DNA of 64,000 nucleotides from the NCBI GenBank assembly GCA_034769895.1, contig CM068367.1:114677573-114741572 (forward strand), read 5' to 3'. Source of the DNA: Magicicada septendecula (taxonomy: Eukaryota; Arthropoda; Insecta; Hemiptera; Cicadidae). The stretch's first letter is position 1. Every line of letters begins with the position of its first letter. Positions 35,900 through 50,014 of the stretch are shown here, piece by piece. The translations under genes and the position numbers were made by a program. The notes under the pieces were generated by a model, which searched no databases, was not told the origin of the DNA, and saw nothing but the letters and a program-made list of their open reading frames with translations.

Positions 35900-36550
35900 A
35901 TGGTCGAAGCGACAAGGCGTTGCCTTTTTAGAATAATAAAAAAATAAATTACAGAAAACAGAAAAAAGAAAAGAACAAAGAAGAGTAATTATAAGAAGGT
36001 AAAAAGTAGTAATTACTTAACAATCGTAATAAATATATAGGCTACAGGTAGTGTAAAAATCAAAATTATTAAGCAACAAACAAGCATAGAAATATGTACG
36101 AACTAGAACCAAAAATTCACCTTGTAGAACACATAAGGTCTTGCCACGTATAAGTCTCGAAAACTATGGAATATGGAATAAGTTGTGAGATTAACTAGTT
36201 TAAGTTTACGCACGCAAAACGTCAAGGTCAGAAAGCGAGATTACGCAGAAGATCGTAAAGCTAGCGCGCACTGATTCGTGTGTAGTAATAGTTAATAAAT
36301 ATACAACTTACGCCCATGTAAACTCAAAAAATTACAAATAACCGTTGCAAAGAGGCCAATTTAGGCGATAATTTGGAAGGGGAAAGAGCTTACTGCGTCG
36401 TGTTAACGTAGCTACAGATACGTTTAAATCGCTTTTGTAGATACCTATACATTATACACATAAGTGGAAGTATGTATGTACTCTTTTACTTTCCCTATCC
36501 CTCATTTATTTCATCTCATTTTCCTTACAACGTTTCTTCTCTTCTGTACT
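35900..36550. other. unannotated AT-rich DNA
   Basis: No supported feature. Confidence 0.35.
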
Positions 36551-36559
36551 TTTTAACTT

Positions 36560-36930
36560 GTCTAAATCCACGGTTGCTTTCTCTTTTGTCCTTACTTCTC
36601 CTTACCTACGAACATTTTTAGTCACGTGCCTATCACGGTCTGTTTTACGTTCTCTCTGTCCTCTTGTACGTTGTCTTCTCTGCGTTTCCTCACACCCGCT
36701 CCACTATTGCCTTGTACGTCAATCGTCATGTCACCTAGAGTTTCAAAATCCCATTTTCGTATACTCCATTCACTTACCGTTCTTATCACTTTCATTCTTA
36801 ATTTGGCTAAATGATATGTCTCCATTATCGTTTGTTTGTCCATGGATTCAAATATTTTCCTGCAACGTACTTTGCATTCCTTCTACGTCCTTACTTTAGC
36901 GTTCAGCTCCTCCTCCGCCATCCAAATGCA
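36560..36930 (-). pseudogene. possible LINE endonuclease-RT linker relic
   Basis: On the minus strand, WMAEEELNAKVRT is followed after one stop by KECKVRCRKIFESMDKQT, METYHLAKLRMKVIRTVSEW and SIRKWDFETLGD. This resembles the basic linker between endonuclease and reverse transcriptase in LINE ORF2 (W..E...K...RK..F........Y..AK...K..VS.A). The motif is low in information, so this could also be chance. Confidence 0.4.
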
Positions 36931-36934
36931 CATA

Positions 36935-37600
36935 ACAATTTTATGAGTTGGAAAGTTGTCCATTCCTTGATAAGCCTTCAAACTTATAAATAAACAACGG
37001 TTAGTGCAAAGTGTTACTTGTTAATTAATATGTAGAGAGATGTTTCTATATCTGGTGACTTTTATTACGTGTTGCGATATTGTTTGTTCAACTTCAATAT
37101 TGGACAATTGTAAACTTCAAAAATTGTTTTATATAAGCGTTTAGCCGTTATCAAAAATCATTTATCCCGCTGCTTAATGTCAACGTTCCATATGATAGTC
37201 GGAGCACTATTACATGTAATAGACCTATTTGTGTATAAGGTGTTAGTTTTGGATTTGTTTGTATCGATTCTTCTCTTCCCAACGTGTTGACATCATGTTC
37301 TTTAAGTCTTCATCAAAAGTGTGGTGTTTACTTAAAAAAGAATTTAATTCTTATATAAGTATTAAAATTTTTATCACATAAAAATGTTTATCTCTTTTGC
37401 ACAATTAGGATTACAGCACTGCTAATATGAAGATGCCCTTGGGACAGATATGTCAAGTGGTGAATATGTTGATGCTTCTTTGAATGATGAATTAGTTTTG
37501 TAATTATTATGTAATAACTGAAAGGGACGTAAAAGTTAAATTTAACAACCACACGCAAAGTTATGACACGAAATATGAAAAAGATAATGATGTATATATT
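36935..37600. other. unannotated AT-rich DNA
   Basis: No supported feature. Confidence 0.35.
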
Positions 37601-37604
37601 GTAT

Positions 37605-37760
37605 ATGTCTAGAACATATATTATATATATTATGTATTATATACATAATATATATATATATTACATATATTATATATTACATATACATACATTTACATAT
37701 ACACATATGTGTATATACACATAATATTTACATATTACATATATTTTATTATTAGATATT
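37605..37760. repeat. TA-rich low-complexity tract
   Basis: TATATA/TACATA units of several phases with palindromic stretches, for example ACACATATGTGT near 37701. Confidence 0.9.
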
Positions 37761-38117
37761 TAGATATATTTTTACAATTTAGGACGTTACGATTAAGCAC
37801 ACTCACGATATTTAGTGATATGCAAACATATTCTATGCTTCGAAAAATTATCTTTTAAAACACTGAGCGTGTGGGTTTGAATACCTAATACAGACGTATG
37901 CTATAAGGCTATAAGGGAATGCGCGGTTACCCTGGACCATATAAAATACTTGTAATACACGGCTAAAATTTATTTATGCGTAAGTAAATTCTGTAGTAAA
38001 GACGCCCAGATGGGAGCAGCGCAAGGACGGGGGAGCCGAGCTCAGTTAATATGAGCGCGCTGAGCAAACGCAGCAGCCTGTACATATGTGTGCGTAAGTC
38101 TACGTGGTTGTGTGCCC

Positions 38118-38155
<38 letters not shown>
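38118..38155. repeat. (GT)n microsatellite
   Basis: About 18 GT units after a GC-richer stretch at 38000-38090 in which no exon can be supported. Confidence 0.95.
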
Positions 38156-38157
<2 letters not shown>

Positions 38158-38159
38158 AT

Positions 38160-41100
38160 TCTCCCTTTGATTCGAAATCATTCAATCTTTTCCAACCAGC
38201 ATGAGGCGGTATTATTGGTGGAAAACGCCAACTCGTATAGAAATAATAAAACTTACTTTCCTGCTATGATAAAAGGAAAACAAAAACTATGATTCATTTA
38301 AAACTTTCTAGCCCTTAAAATTGTTTACAGACCCCTTGTTAAATAATTTTTTCTATATTAACTTTAAGAAATTGTTTGTAATGTTTTTATGATATTGCAA
38401 TGCTTTGTTTAGATTCCAGCTATTCCAGCTATTAATTTGAAAGATTTTCTTTTCAACGAAAAGTCACTACTGCACCTGATGTCATCCCGTCAGGACCGGG
38501 CTTTATCCGCTAAGTGACTTCCAATTGTAACATTTGTTGGTACGCACAGGCTTTCGAGGGTAGTGATAAACACTGTTTTCTTTGGAAAAAGTTGTTTGTA
38601 CTATTTGTAGTAATACAGGTTTTGTAGGAGGAATAACGTGCAGCTATCAAACTCAGTTATAAAATATTGAAGCTCAGTTAATGTTGTTCTGCAAAAAGCA
38701 GTAGCAATAAATTCCAATTACTACTTGCAACACAACACTAGAGAAAACTAAGAAACACAAGTATTATTTACTACATTTTCTTGAAATCAACCACTATCCT
38801 TCAAACACAATAAATACAAAAGTCCTTCGTAATTGCAAACACCTATTTTAGTACAGTCACTAAAGGAAAAAAATTCTACCAGTGGCTTCTACCAGATTTT
38901 TTGCATAGGGCTAGATAAAAAGGTAAGAAAGAATTTTAAAAAAAAGTTTACAAAAATTCAGTAGCGGGTTTTCGAAAAAAGGGAGGGGTAAGTACAAAAA
39001 ATTCATTTTTCGTGATTATCTTAAAAAATATTAAATTTATGAGAAAAATATAAAATAGCAAAAAGAAAGAGCATAAAAGTCTGCATAAAAAAGGATATTA
39101 ATATTTTTTGTCAGGGCGATAATTTTAGTAGAAAAGGTAATTCAAATTTGGCCAAATTTTTCACAAGGTGGATTTTCACATACAATACATGTTTATTTAA
39201 TAGACAGGCAATTTTTCAGGAATATAAGTTTAAAAACTCATTATTATTCATTTATGTATATAAATGATAATTAATTATAATTCATATTAGTTAAGTAACG
39301 GACACGTCATGGACAACGAAATCCAAGAATAATTTTTTATTAATTCTGTTTTCAATGCAAATAGAAAAGCTATCCTCATATTTAATTTTGACAAATTCCG
39401 TAAAAACAAATCCTTCCAGATTTCAGTGAAATTTTTTTGAACCCCTACAACCACCATCCTACTATCAAAACTAACAAAATATTAACGCAGGCTAATTGAG
39501 CGTGAGTCGTTTTTATTGTAAATACTTAATTCTTGCAGTAGACAAAATCATAGTGTAATCGCGTAAGTTGTTAGGAAAACGTAATTCCTTTTAGTAGGGT
39601 GGACAGTTTAAAACAACAACAGTATAGTAATTTGAAGTGCTTTAATGCACAAACCTGGTTCACCACGCTTGCTTAACGCACATAATTCAGTACTTCGAAA
39701 TCTGTTTTCTTGAAAATGATCGTCTTAGTGACTAATACCTTCTTTAACAGCATTTTTAAAACGCAAACACGATAGTACACGATTCATAATAGCCGTAACA
39801 CTCATTATTACGTACGAGTGTTATTACTGTATAAACCGATCTACAGCCTTGACCTTGACATATCCACACGCGGGAAGGACAAGGGAGCCGAGGTTATTTC
39901 ATAGGAACTGAAGATATATGTATACTAGACGCGTATGCATATGCAGTGCAAACAGATGTTCACACAATAACGGACGTTGTCGCTCATCAAGGTCAAGGTT
40001 GGAACGGAGATTCCTGTACTTGCATCTCGTATGTATATTTCATAGGTATGTTTTGCAACATATATTTTAATGAGATGAGTGTGAATTTTTTCAGTTCACA
40101 AAACACACAGAAGCAATTCTTGGTATATTTGTGAAGTAATTTTTTATCCAAGTGCACTGCACGTACGCTATGAGATTGTAAATTAGCGATTATTATAATT
40201 TTGAAATTAATAGTACATTTTTATAATAATTTTCTGATAACATTCCGCATTACAAACAATGTAGCTTAGTGCCTTACTTGAAAGTGTTCAGTAATGAAGA
40301 AATATCTGTCCAGATGACCATGTGAGTGTGTTCTATTTAATTAGAAATTTTAAGCAAAACAGTTTCTGCTATTTTGTAATGTTAATAAAAATGGTACCTG
40401 CACAATTATCAGTATAATGCTTAAATTTGTATACATTATGTTTATATGTTTTTAGTTTAATACAAACAATCTATAAATTATTAGACTGTTGAAATTTAAC
40501 AATATTTTGTCATTAGACAATTTTAGTTTTAATATAAAATTATTTGAAATTTAGTTTTTTTTTTGTTATTAGCATATTGATTAATTCGCTTTCTGTTACA
40601 GACATACTTGGCTGACGTTTTAAATTAAAAAAGAAAATAATGAAATGAGTGTGAGTTATTGTTTAAATAGTTTGAACGCGCTCACTCAAGTCACTTTTTG
40701 CTGTTTTCACGAAGGCAGGCGTTTTTTATTATTATAGTTGTATATCCATCCAATTATTATAAGTGTATTCTAACCCATCTGCCGATTGCTCTTTACGTTT
40801 TCCTTTACTAAATTTTTGTTTCTCGTATACTTATATTCATAACAACGGTGCAGATTACTAAGGATCCGCTTTTGTTACTGTATTCCATTACGACCGATTG
40901 AAATTCAGTTTTTTATAAGTCAACGCACAGAAAAGCTACAAGAATAGAAAAAAACAAACTCATGCAATCAAACTGGTTAATAATATAGATGCGTAACCGG
41001 TTTAACTGTTCAGTTGTTATTTTGTGTATTTTTTTGTTTTAATATTTTCAAGTCCATTTTAATCCATCTTACCAATATATACTGCATACGACTGTAACAG

Positions 41101-43010
41101 AAATATCAATAACAAACATTATAAAAATCATTGTTAATAATGGTAACCTACATAACATATAAACGTATGTTCCTATAAGTTTCAGCCATAACTCTGGAGG
41201 CCATATTCAATAGAATATATCGTTTAATATACGTCAAAGCCGAACGCACCTCACTATCGAGCAGTAAGCAATGAAGTAAACGTAGGCTATAGAAATAATA
41301 ATTTAAGGAATCGACCACGGCACAACAACCCAATTTATAATCATTTTAATAATCAATAACAAAATTAATTTATTTTGTTATAATACGACAAAATAAAATT
41401 TGTTTAAATAAATAATTTATTTATTAATAAGAAAATAATAAATACAAAATAATAAATTTTACATGACACATATGTTCTATACACATATATTTAAATGCAT
41501 GGACTATACACAGGACATTTGAAACTAAGTTAGGAGAGGTACGAAACTGAAGCCAGAGAGATTCTCAGAGCAAGCAAGCAAGACGGAGAGGAATCGATCA
41601 AGCAAAAGCAAGCAAGACATCAGGTGTGTTTATATGTAAGGCGAATATTTGTCCTAGGTTGGACGGGTTGAGGAACGCAGACATAGCGTACAACCGACAC
41701 AAGAGATTTCTTGCACAAATGGAAAGCACACATGGAGAGATGCCATTCCACATACGACCCTAGGTACAAGCGTAGGCGGGTAGTAAGAAGCGTTGAAACG
41801 TTAAGATTTGAAAAATGCCTTTGAAGTCGAAACAGAGGAAACGGCTGAACCTTATTTTTCAGAAAGGTAAGCAATCATTTCGGAGCCCGATTCGTATCTG
41901 TTAATGTAGCAATTTCTGATACGTAGCTTATTAATTCCCACAAACCTTAGACGCCTTTTAAAGTGACAACACATCATATATTTTAAATAATCTCCCCCCA
42001 CATAAGTTGCTAATGTGTACACACGGAGTTTTCAAGTATTCTATCTATTCGTAATAACGGATACTATTAATAAACAATGGATTTAAAATTTCGTCATTCG
42101 TTTTCCGTATAATAATTTGCGAACCATGAGAATTCTAAATAGAATATTTTAGTTACATTTATTTACACGTGGTGTAAAAAATAAACGTGAAAAATAACAC
42201 AATTTACACATAGGGTAAACTGCGGGTAGAACCAGCTCAGAGGTAGAGAAGGAAAATTATTTCTCTCTGACGTAAATTGTATTAGGTGTAATTTGTTACG
42301 GGTTGTTATTATTATTATTTTCCCCCTTTTTTCACTGCAGGAATGGCAATTCTAGGGATCGTATCAAAGTTGGTTTAAAATTACCTCCCCTCAATCTACC
42401 CACAGACTAAAGTAATTGTACCCTAATAAAACTTATTAGATTTTGAAAAAAATTAATAATATACGAAAAAGTGATTTGAATTATTGATTATTCAAAAACT
42501 GAAGTAATAAAAATTCAATCAGATTTGTAACTATATTCACGATTGGACAACAGTGAAATATAAATTAATATGCATACGCAGCAAACTAACTAAACTTTAA
42601 GCATTAGGATTGCCGGAACGATGATTAGCGTTTTAGCGTGGACACAATACACGTTACATTGTAAATAAAACAAATTAAACACACACATATATTTGCTGAA
42701 AACGGTTTGCTCGAAACTGAAAATTTACCTTCCTCACGTATGTTATTTACCTTGGAAAATATTTCATTTCAAAACCGTTTCTGTATTTAGACAAACAAAT
42801 ATACATAAAGTAAATGTGTTTTATATTTTAAATGTAAACATTTAATTTGCATTTTCTGTATAATGGTGTAGTACACTGTTCCAAATCATTTATTTATTTC
42901 TGTTTGCACACAATATATTGTGCGAGGACTTCTAACTGTTTTAGATTGTATAGCAAACTGACAGCACATCAAAAGTGTTGTAAATATTTTGTCTGTTTTT
43001 TAATTAATAA
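38160..43010. other. long stretch with no supported gene
   Basis: About 4.8 kb of AT-rich DNA. Only small items are visible: AAGCAAGCAAG-type runs near 41570-41610 and a 7-bp-stem inverted repeat (AACACTC with GAGTGTT) at about 39797-39822. Confidence 0.35.
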
Positions 43011-43011
43011 A

Positions 43012-43210
43012 TTTGTGCTAGTAGTTACAATCACAAACAGAAATAACACTGTTGCACACCACTACAGAAAAATTATTCCGATTAACGGTTTCAAGCTTCA
43101 CAGCTCGTCTTCTGATATTTCCGAACCGATGATGAGCTGTGAAGCTTGAAAGCGCTAATCGGAATAATTTTCTATAGTGGTGTGCAAAAGTGTTATTTCT
43201 GTTTTAGATC
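43012..43210. mobile_element. foldback MITE, copy 1
   Basis: A near-perfect inverted repeat: left arm about 43035-43108, right arm about 43131-43205, with a loop of about 22 bp. Both arms read outside-in as AAACAGAAATAACAC, TTGCACACCACTA, AGAAAA, TTATTCCGATTA, TTCAAGCTTCACAGCTC. Arms differ at only a few positions. A second, shorter family member lies at 50889-51005 and shares the outer arm plus the preceding GTGCTAGTAGTTACAATC-like flank. There is no coding capacity, so this is a non-autonomous DNA element able to form a long hairpin. Confidence 0.87.
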
Positions 43211-43214
43211 TTTT

Positions 43215-44950
43215 GTACTGTACCGTAAACTTTGTTTATGTTGGTCAGCCGAGGGTATGCTTATATATTCGTTTCTGCTAATATATGAGGATATGTTATG
43301 TTAACATATCTATTTACTTTTGCATAAAATGTTTTAGATTAAATTATTAGACTGAAAGTTTAAAATTTTACGGAACCTATCGTGTTTTGAAATTGCTTGT
43401 ATTTACTCTACTACAAAATTTAATTTTTCTATTGAACATTAAAATACAATCAATTTATTCATCAAACGGCTTTTAATACAAATTTGAAAACGTTAAATTA
43501 TATAAAAAATAAATATATGCACCCCGAGTATCGTAATGTAACATACTCATATAGGGGGTTTGATTAATATTTTATGTGTTACAGATATCTAGCTTTCTTA
43601 ATTCACGTAGGGAAATATGAAGTCCTGACAAAAAACCCAAAAGCAGTAATGAAAAAAGTCCCTGCAAAAACGAAACACATCACTTAGTAAACTACAGGTT
43701 CTATACTAATTAAAATGTCAATAAAAACTGCAGAAAAATAAGCTCATTTATCTCAGAAGAACCGTATTTAATATTTCGTTGGAGTATTGCCAAACACAGA
43801 ATCGCTAACCAACAAAGAATAGTGTCTCTCAACCATGCTACCTTTTATAGTCAGAGATTATGTTATATATTTGAATGAGCAGAGAACTGCTACCATATGG
43901 AGTCTACAGAAAATACAATTAATCTTTATTCTAGTGAGCGATCTATTCTGCAGTAAAAGAAACATTTGTAATAAAATATTTTTCATTCAGTGAGAAACTC
44001 GATAATGCATTAAGCATATAATAGACTCCATAGAAAAGCTGGGTGTTTTCTATTATGCGGTAGGATTATTAAAGCTTCAACCGTTTGGATTATTAACGAA
44101 TAGCGTACTGATAAAAAAAATGTAATAAATGGAAATTTACATGAGCGATCCGTACTGAGAACCTACAAATATAGCACGAAAACATTAAATATGTGTATAA
44201 GTAGGCGCATGCGCCCTCGTATGTGAGAGCAAGTGCGAATATGTGTATAAATACAATATACGTAATTAATAAACTGAGACTGGAAATATGTCATATTATG
44301 TGCTATTATAGAAATTCAATCCTACGTGCTAGAAACGTAGCTACGCATAACTCATTATACCACTCTCGTACGTTTTGTTTTGTATAATTTATGAGTCATT
44401 TAGGATTCGCAAACGTATATGTACAAATTTAATTAATATCGATTGAAAGCAAATAAAAGAAAACTGACACAGACTAGTAATATGCATTTAAAATGCGATT
44501 GCCTCTTTGTTTACGTGATAAGAATTTTAGTTGACTATATGTACTTTATTACTGGATATGATGGTGTATCATCCTTATAGAATGTTATAAGTCTTTTGCC
44601 CATGTGTGTGTGTTATTTTTTACATATGTATAATATTCATATTATAGATAGTAATGCATTGTAAGCCAGATCTCGTTTGTAGAGGGATAACTCTAAAACA
44701 TCTAAGGTCACTTATTTATCTCTATAGGAGGCTTATTATGCTAACCGAACATTAAATGGGATCCTGTATCCCATCAAAATACTTTCTCCGCCCACTTATA
44801 AAATTCGACATATTTCTATAATGTATACAATTACAATCAGTAGCAATTTGGCATAACAACGTGAACAGGTATTTCAGTAATACACTCACCACTAAACTGG
44901 CCGTTTCAGCAAAATAAAGCCACTGTTGTCGATACCGCACATGTGGATGT
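43215..44950. other. unannotated AT-rich DNA
   Basis: No supported feature. Confidence 0.35.
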
Positions 44951-44952
44951 AA

Positions 44953-44984
44953 GGTGTGTGTGTGTGTGTGTGTTTGTGTGTGTT
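44953..44984. repeat. (GT)n microsatellite
   Basis: GT units with one TTTG interruption. Confidence 0.92.
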
Positions 44985-45393
44985 AATGTCTTGTGCATGT
45001 AATGGCTACACAGTTCTTAATACACACACCACGAATATATAATATGGTACATGTTAACTAGTGCTCATTTTATCTCGTCGTCAAATTCAATAAAGCGCTT
45101 TCTACAGATTTTAACAATTTTTTCTATAACGACTTGTCATATTATAAGCATGTACTTGAATATGTATTTTATTGTTATAAATTACGTTGTCGAACTCTAA
45201 CTCTTGGATATTTTTGCAGTTAAGGAAAAAATAATTTTGACAAGTAAGTATCAAAATTGTTTAGAGGCGGTGAATGTTTTCTGTGATAATGTATTCTGAA
45301 TTTATTTATTCCCTCGTGATACAAAAGGTAGATCAAGTTATATAAATTATAATACTTGCTCATGAAAATAGTAATTTGTATGAAACTATATGA

Positions 45394-45397
<4 letters not shown>

Positions 45398-45426
<29 letters not shown>
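45398..45426. repeat. (AT)n microsatellite
   Basis: About 14 AT units followed by GT units to about 45443. Confidence 0.95.
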
Positions 45427-45429
<3 letters not shown>

Positions 45430-45965
45430 TGTGTGTGTGTGTTTATATGTAGGCCTATATAATAATACACATTCACACACATATACACGTGTTGTATTGT
45501 ATATTACGTGTACAAAAATACATGTATGTGTGCATGTTTGCATATATTATAGTAAGGTTTTTTCCTTACTCCAGTTATGTACTTTACCAATATTAAATAT
45601 AATTTGATAACCTTGCTTTAATACTTAATTATTGTGAAACTTAAGACATTATGTTCAATCACGTTTGTTCACATGCGCGTGTATCTTATAATTCGTTTAT
45701 TTATTATATTACTTCTGGCTTTCGTAAGCCGGAGATTCCTTTGTGTGTTACTACATACTTGTGCTGACATACATAAAAACACTGGGCATAATAAAGAATT
45801 TCATGGAACGTTCAACAGCACATATAATTATCGAGGGTCGTTTATACAATTTATAAACACAGTGAAATGGAGTCGATGTTGGAGATGTTTACTATTCGCA
45901 TCGGGTACAGTACACTACAACACACAGTATATATACACACACAGAAGTAGTCACAACAAACTCAC

Positions 45966-46074
45966 TGTGGTGTTTGAAGCGTTGCTCCATGATGGCCGAG
46001 CACGCGGCACAATTGAGGGTGCAGTGTGGACGTCTGGGCGAGAGCGCCGCGGCCGTGCCTGCCACCCCCGTCAT
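45966..46074 (-). CDS. candidate first coding exon in CpG-rich block (weak)
   Basis: On the minus strand, an ATG at 46074-46072 opens a frame of 36 codons: MTGVAGTAAALSPRRPH, then CTLNCAACSAIMEQRFKHH. It runs directly into a strong splice-donor match, CACA followed by GTGAGT, with the GT at 45965-45964. The frame is also open upstream to a TGA near 46152. A TATATAG box lies on the same strand at about 46219. The block is rich in CpG, unlike the rest of the window, which fits an unmethylated promoter or first exon. I do not recognise the protein and no following exon can be identified, so this remains a hypothesis. Confidence 0.25.
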
Positions 46075-46230
46075 ATCCACCTCGCTACTGAGCGCCGAGT
46101 CTGCACAATCAATGCGCCGCCACCGCCACTCCGCGCGCGCACAACTTCATCCCCCTTGTACTCTACCCACTGTCTTTCGCGCATCTCTTTTTGTTGTGCC
46201 CTTATCACGCGCGTACTATATACGCTAGGT
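45980..46230. promoter_or_regulatory. CpG-rich block
   Basis: GC-rich stretch with many CpG dinucleotides (GCGCCGCGGCCG, CGCCGCCACCGCC, CGCGCGCGC) in otherwise AT-rich DNA. In insects with gene-body methylation, CpG-dense islands often mark promoters or first exons. Here that is inference. Confidence 0.4.
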
Positions 46231-46234
46231 GTTG

Positions 46235-49200
46235 TGGTTGTTGTTGTTGTTGTTATTGTTTTGCACGCAACAGCTGTCTGCCTGTGTACGGTAGTAAACA
46301 GGTTTGTCTTTATTCTTCTTCGACCGTGAGCTTACACAATACGGAATCTATTGGCTGGGTCTCGGTGTGCAACGCTGGTGAAATCTGGCTGGCGCTTTCG
46401 TTCCATCAAATAACCCTTATACTTCTCAGCATTTTATCCGACACAGTGTTGACACTTCCGTATTCAGGGTTATCAAACACTACCATATTCAACCATTTTA
46501 TTTGCTTGTTTGTAGTCTCTACCAGACCAATAAACGTTTCAAATCGGCTTTTGTGGATCGTGTTGAGGGTTCCATTGTTCTTCACTTTTGTCTAAATAAA
46601 ACATTATGAAGGGGTGTGAAACACGACAGTAACCTGATAAATAACAGTTTTATAAAACTAAATATTCACAAGGTTTGAGAACAGATTTTACAAACGCGGG
46701 GATTTGTTTTAGCGATCGTCTCATGCAATATGAATGCGTGCGACCGACTCATAGGCGTGGAAAAGTTTTGTTTATGCGTCATACGCCATGGACTGAGCAA
46801 ACAGTTGAGACTACAGTCTACAACAGAGTGTGTCAGAAAACAGATGCGTTTGTACGTTTCAAAGGGTATGACATTTTTCTAGTCTTTACGGGAAAGATTG
46901 TACAGCTCTCGTCGAACTGCAATTACTCCTGTGAATTTTGAATCATTGCCTTTACAAAAACTTATTCTTTCGGGAATAAATAATCTTAATAAATTACCTA
47001 TTTGAAAAATTCTTTTAGTTAATATATTATTACAACTGAATTATTAATAGTTTATTTGATTGGACACATTTATTAAACAACTTATTTTATTGTTTACTTA
47101 TTACATGGGAGCCAGATATGTTTACGTTTATATAATTAATGATTTCCTGATACTAAAGATATTAGATTTATACTAGCATAGACGTAGAGACACATACAGA
47201 GGTGAACAAACGAGTTATGAGAAAGATTTTAAAACTGACACCACAAGAAAAATGAAAAGGGAGGACGAAGGACTGTAAGATAATGAAAAATTCAAAACAA
47301 AAAGTGTTAAGTGTAGGAAATTCATACCCAGTCACAGGCGGTAGAACACTTGATCTGCTAAACTCAGGAAAGACCAGATTGGCAGAAAAAATAAAATAAC
47401 AGGAGTCTACTATTGCGGGAATAGTCAGAGAAATTCTAATAGGATTCTGAATTTCACCATCTTTTGTTTTATAAGTGTAGAAAGCTTGAACCCAAAACAC
47501 CTATCCCTTCTTATCTAGCTAACAACCTATCAAAAACTAAAAGAAAAATGTAGGAGAAAGCCTAATGGTTAGGAAAAGGAGTTACAGAAAGACAGAAGGA
47601 GGAGTTCCTGAAGAGAAGTCGAAGGTGAAGGAAGAAGGAGTTGTGTGTTAAAGTCCAGAGTGCCAACAGCGTGGTCATCACAACAAAGTGTAAGAAAAAC
47701 TGTTTTAACTATTTAGAAATTCAACAGAGATTTTCTCACTTACAGAAATATACAGTAATGTAATAAAATATAAGTTACAAAAATATAATTATAAAAAAGT
47801 ATTAAAACTATGTTATGTGATTACACAAGTACTTTCAAAATTTTACTTACTTTATAATAAGCTTTACTAACAAGTTGCGTTTTTCAAGGTAAAATAAATG
47901 TATTTTAGAATTAAAGAAATTTCAAACCAACTCAATAAGTAAATAAAAAAATTCTATCAAATTCCAACCGAATTTACTTGGACCTCCTAAGCCATCAACA
48001 TTATTAGACTGAGGAGAAGATGGAGCGGTGTCGACAGGGATTCAGAGAAAGGGAAAATTAGGGAACATCCGTGGATTGACAAAAAATATAGAGGTTCGAA
48101 ATAAAAAAAAAACAACGTTGTAATACTTTAAATCTACGCATATATGCATTATTGACTCCGGTAAGGCGTCCGTAAACAATTTTTCGGCGTCAAATGACTC
48201 GGCAATGATACCCGCGTCAAAACAAACCAGGCGTGTTGGACTATAACTTTTGATACAAAAAACGCAACAGCATTACCATATTTTGTGTGATACGAAAGCA
48301 GGCCAATTGAGGGGGGCATAACCAACTACACATTCTTGAAATCAAAATAGCATATTTTTTATTTCACATCGTAATCGTCGTCTTCCCTTACGTATTAGAT
48401 CCATGGCCTATTGCATCCTCTAGTCTAGGGACAGCTCACACCAACGGCAGATAAGCACGTGCTGCATGATGGTGTGTGAGTGGCTTTGTGTATTTTCATA
48501 TGCAGATGCCGCGTCGTTACTGGCTACGTCCCGACTATCTCGACAGACTACCGGTATATTACAAACAGCAGACAGATGGAGTTCGATTGACCCCGACCTT
48601 GGGCGAAACTCACATCACAGCATGACGTATAAACGCTACGTCCTCTTCTTCCGATAGAAACTCTACCCAGTCATCAGTTTTTAATTATTAGGGTTTGTCA
48701 TTAAAGATATCCATATAAGACATTGATAGAGTAAAATAAAAACAATTTTTTAAATGAACGTCGTCATTATATTCCTGCGTCTGTCTCTACCTAACTACAC
48801 AGCGTATTCTAAGCTCCTTATCGACAGAAATTCTGAAACCATACGAGTTTTCACTTCTTAGCAATACTACTTCTAAGAGAATAGTAGTATTTTCTCTTAA
48901 CATACTTCTTGAGAGAAACCTTCATTTTGTTCTCCAACGACAATCTTTACACTAATTTTGCCTTAGCATATTATTTGTGCTCATAATTCACTACTAAGTT
49001 GTAGCTCACCAAAAGTCTGGCTCAAGAGCACAACACAACAGAAGTTTTCGTTGAACCGGAAAACTGAAAGCAAGGCAAATTTTATTACAGTTTATCATGT
49101 CATTACACTTCGCCGCTGTGGACAGTGAAGTCGTTGGTTTTCTTTTTTGTTTGAATTAATCATTGTTGCACATTCTGTATCACAATTACTCCATGTGACT

Positions 49201-49565
49201 TTTAAAATATCCCTGTAATGTGATAGGTATGTTCCCTACCTCAGTTTCCGTACATCTTGATCCTGTGACAATGATTGCCATTCAGACACACAAAGTAAAC
49301 CTCTTGCATCTTCCTGATGTTTTATATTTTTCCATGTTGTTATCCCTCATTTCTTCCTAACAGAAATTGTTTCTTTAACACCGTCTTTCATATTTTTTTT
49401 CTTCCATCCTTTCTAAGTGTATCCTCTTCATCTAAGACTCCGGAAATTAAAAAAATTCATGAACATATGCTCCTTGTATACATACATTTATCGCTAACTT
49501 CCTAAATACACAAAGGATTTAAACCTTTTACTGCGCTGTCATTTCCTGCTGTTACATTTTGTCAG
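46235..49565. other. unannotated DNA
   Basis: No gene is supported. 48430-48650 is somewhat GC-richer. Open frames of 60-130 codons lack recognisable motifs. Confidence 0.35.
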
Positions 49566-49569
49566 ATTG

Positions 49570-50010
49570 AATTACTATATCCTTTGTGCCAAGACAGGGC
49601 TGGATACCGTAATTTAAATTTTAAAAGAGCTGGCTACTAACCAGTGCTCAACCCTCTAATCAGTGGGACCGCGATTTTCCGTCAGGGTTTCTCCCTTAGT
49701 CTTTGGTAATCTAGCAGTTAACTGTGAAGCAGCAACTTCACCATACTATGGCAGAAGCTTTAAACTAGCCGGGTTGCCGCTTCCGCAGGATTCTCTGATC
49801 TGAAGCTCCTATTTTTTACCATCATTTCCGTTGTAGTTTTCACCCATGAACTCGGAAAAGAGGACAGAGCTGTATCCTCGATGTACTGACACTCAGCAGA
49901 ACTTAGCTCCAGCGTCGTGAACATGCCTGCTGAGAGTTACCCAAGTGGGTTCAAAGACGATGTCTCTGAAAATTCAGCAGGAGATGGATACCGGAACAGG
50001 CAATTTCTGC
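49570..50010. repeat. GC-richer block, possible dispersed repeat
   Basis: About 440 bp of balanced composition with sharp AT-rich borders, including TATGGCAGAAGCTTTAAACT and GGAGATGGATACCGGAACAGG-like segments. Neither strand has a long reading frame. The style resembles the untranslated 5' region of an insect LINE, but no second copy is present to prove it. Confidence 0.25.
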
Positions 50011-50014
50011 CTAA

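Noticed and set aside
36558..36899. 113-codon plus-strand frame
   Set aside because: The opposite strand gives a better, LINE-linker-like reading. The plus-strand protein has no motif.
45634..46329. 231-codon plus-strand open frame
   Set aside because: Longest frame overlapping the CpG-rich block, but it is of mixed composition with no recognisable domain and crosses the better-supported minus-strand exon candidate. The GC-rich stretch lowers stop frequency in several frames.
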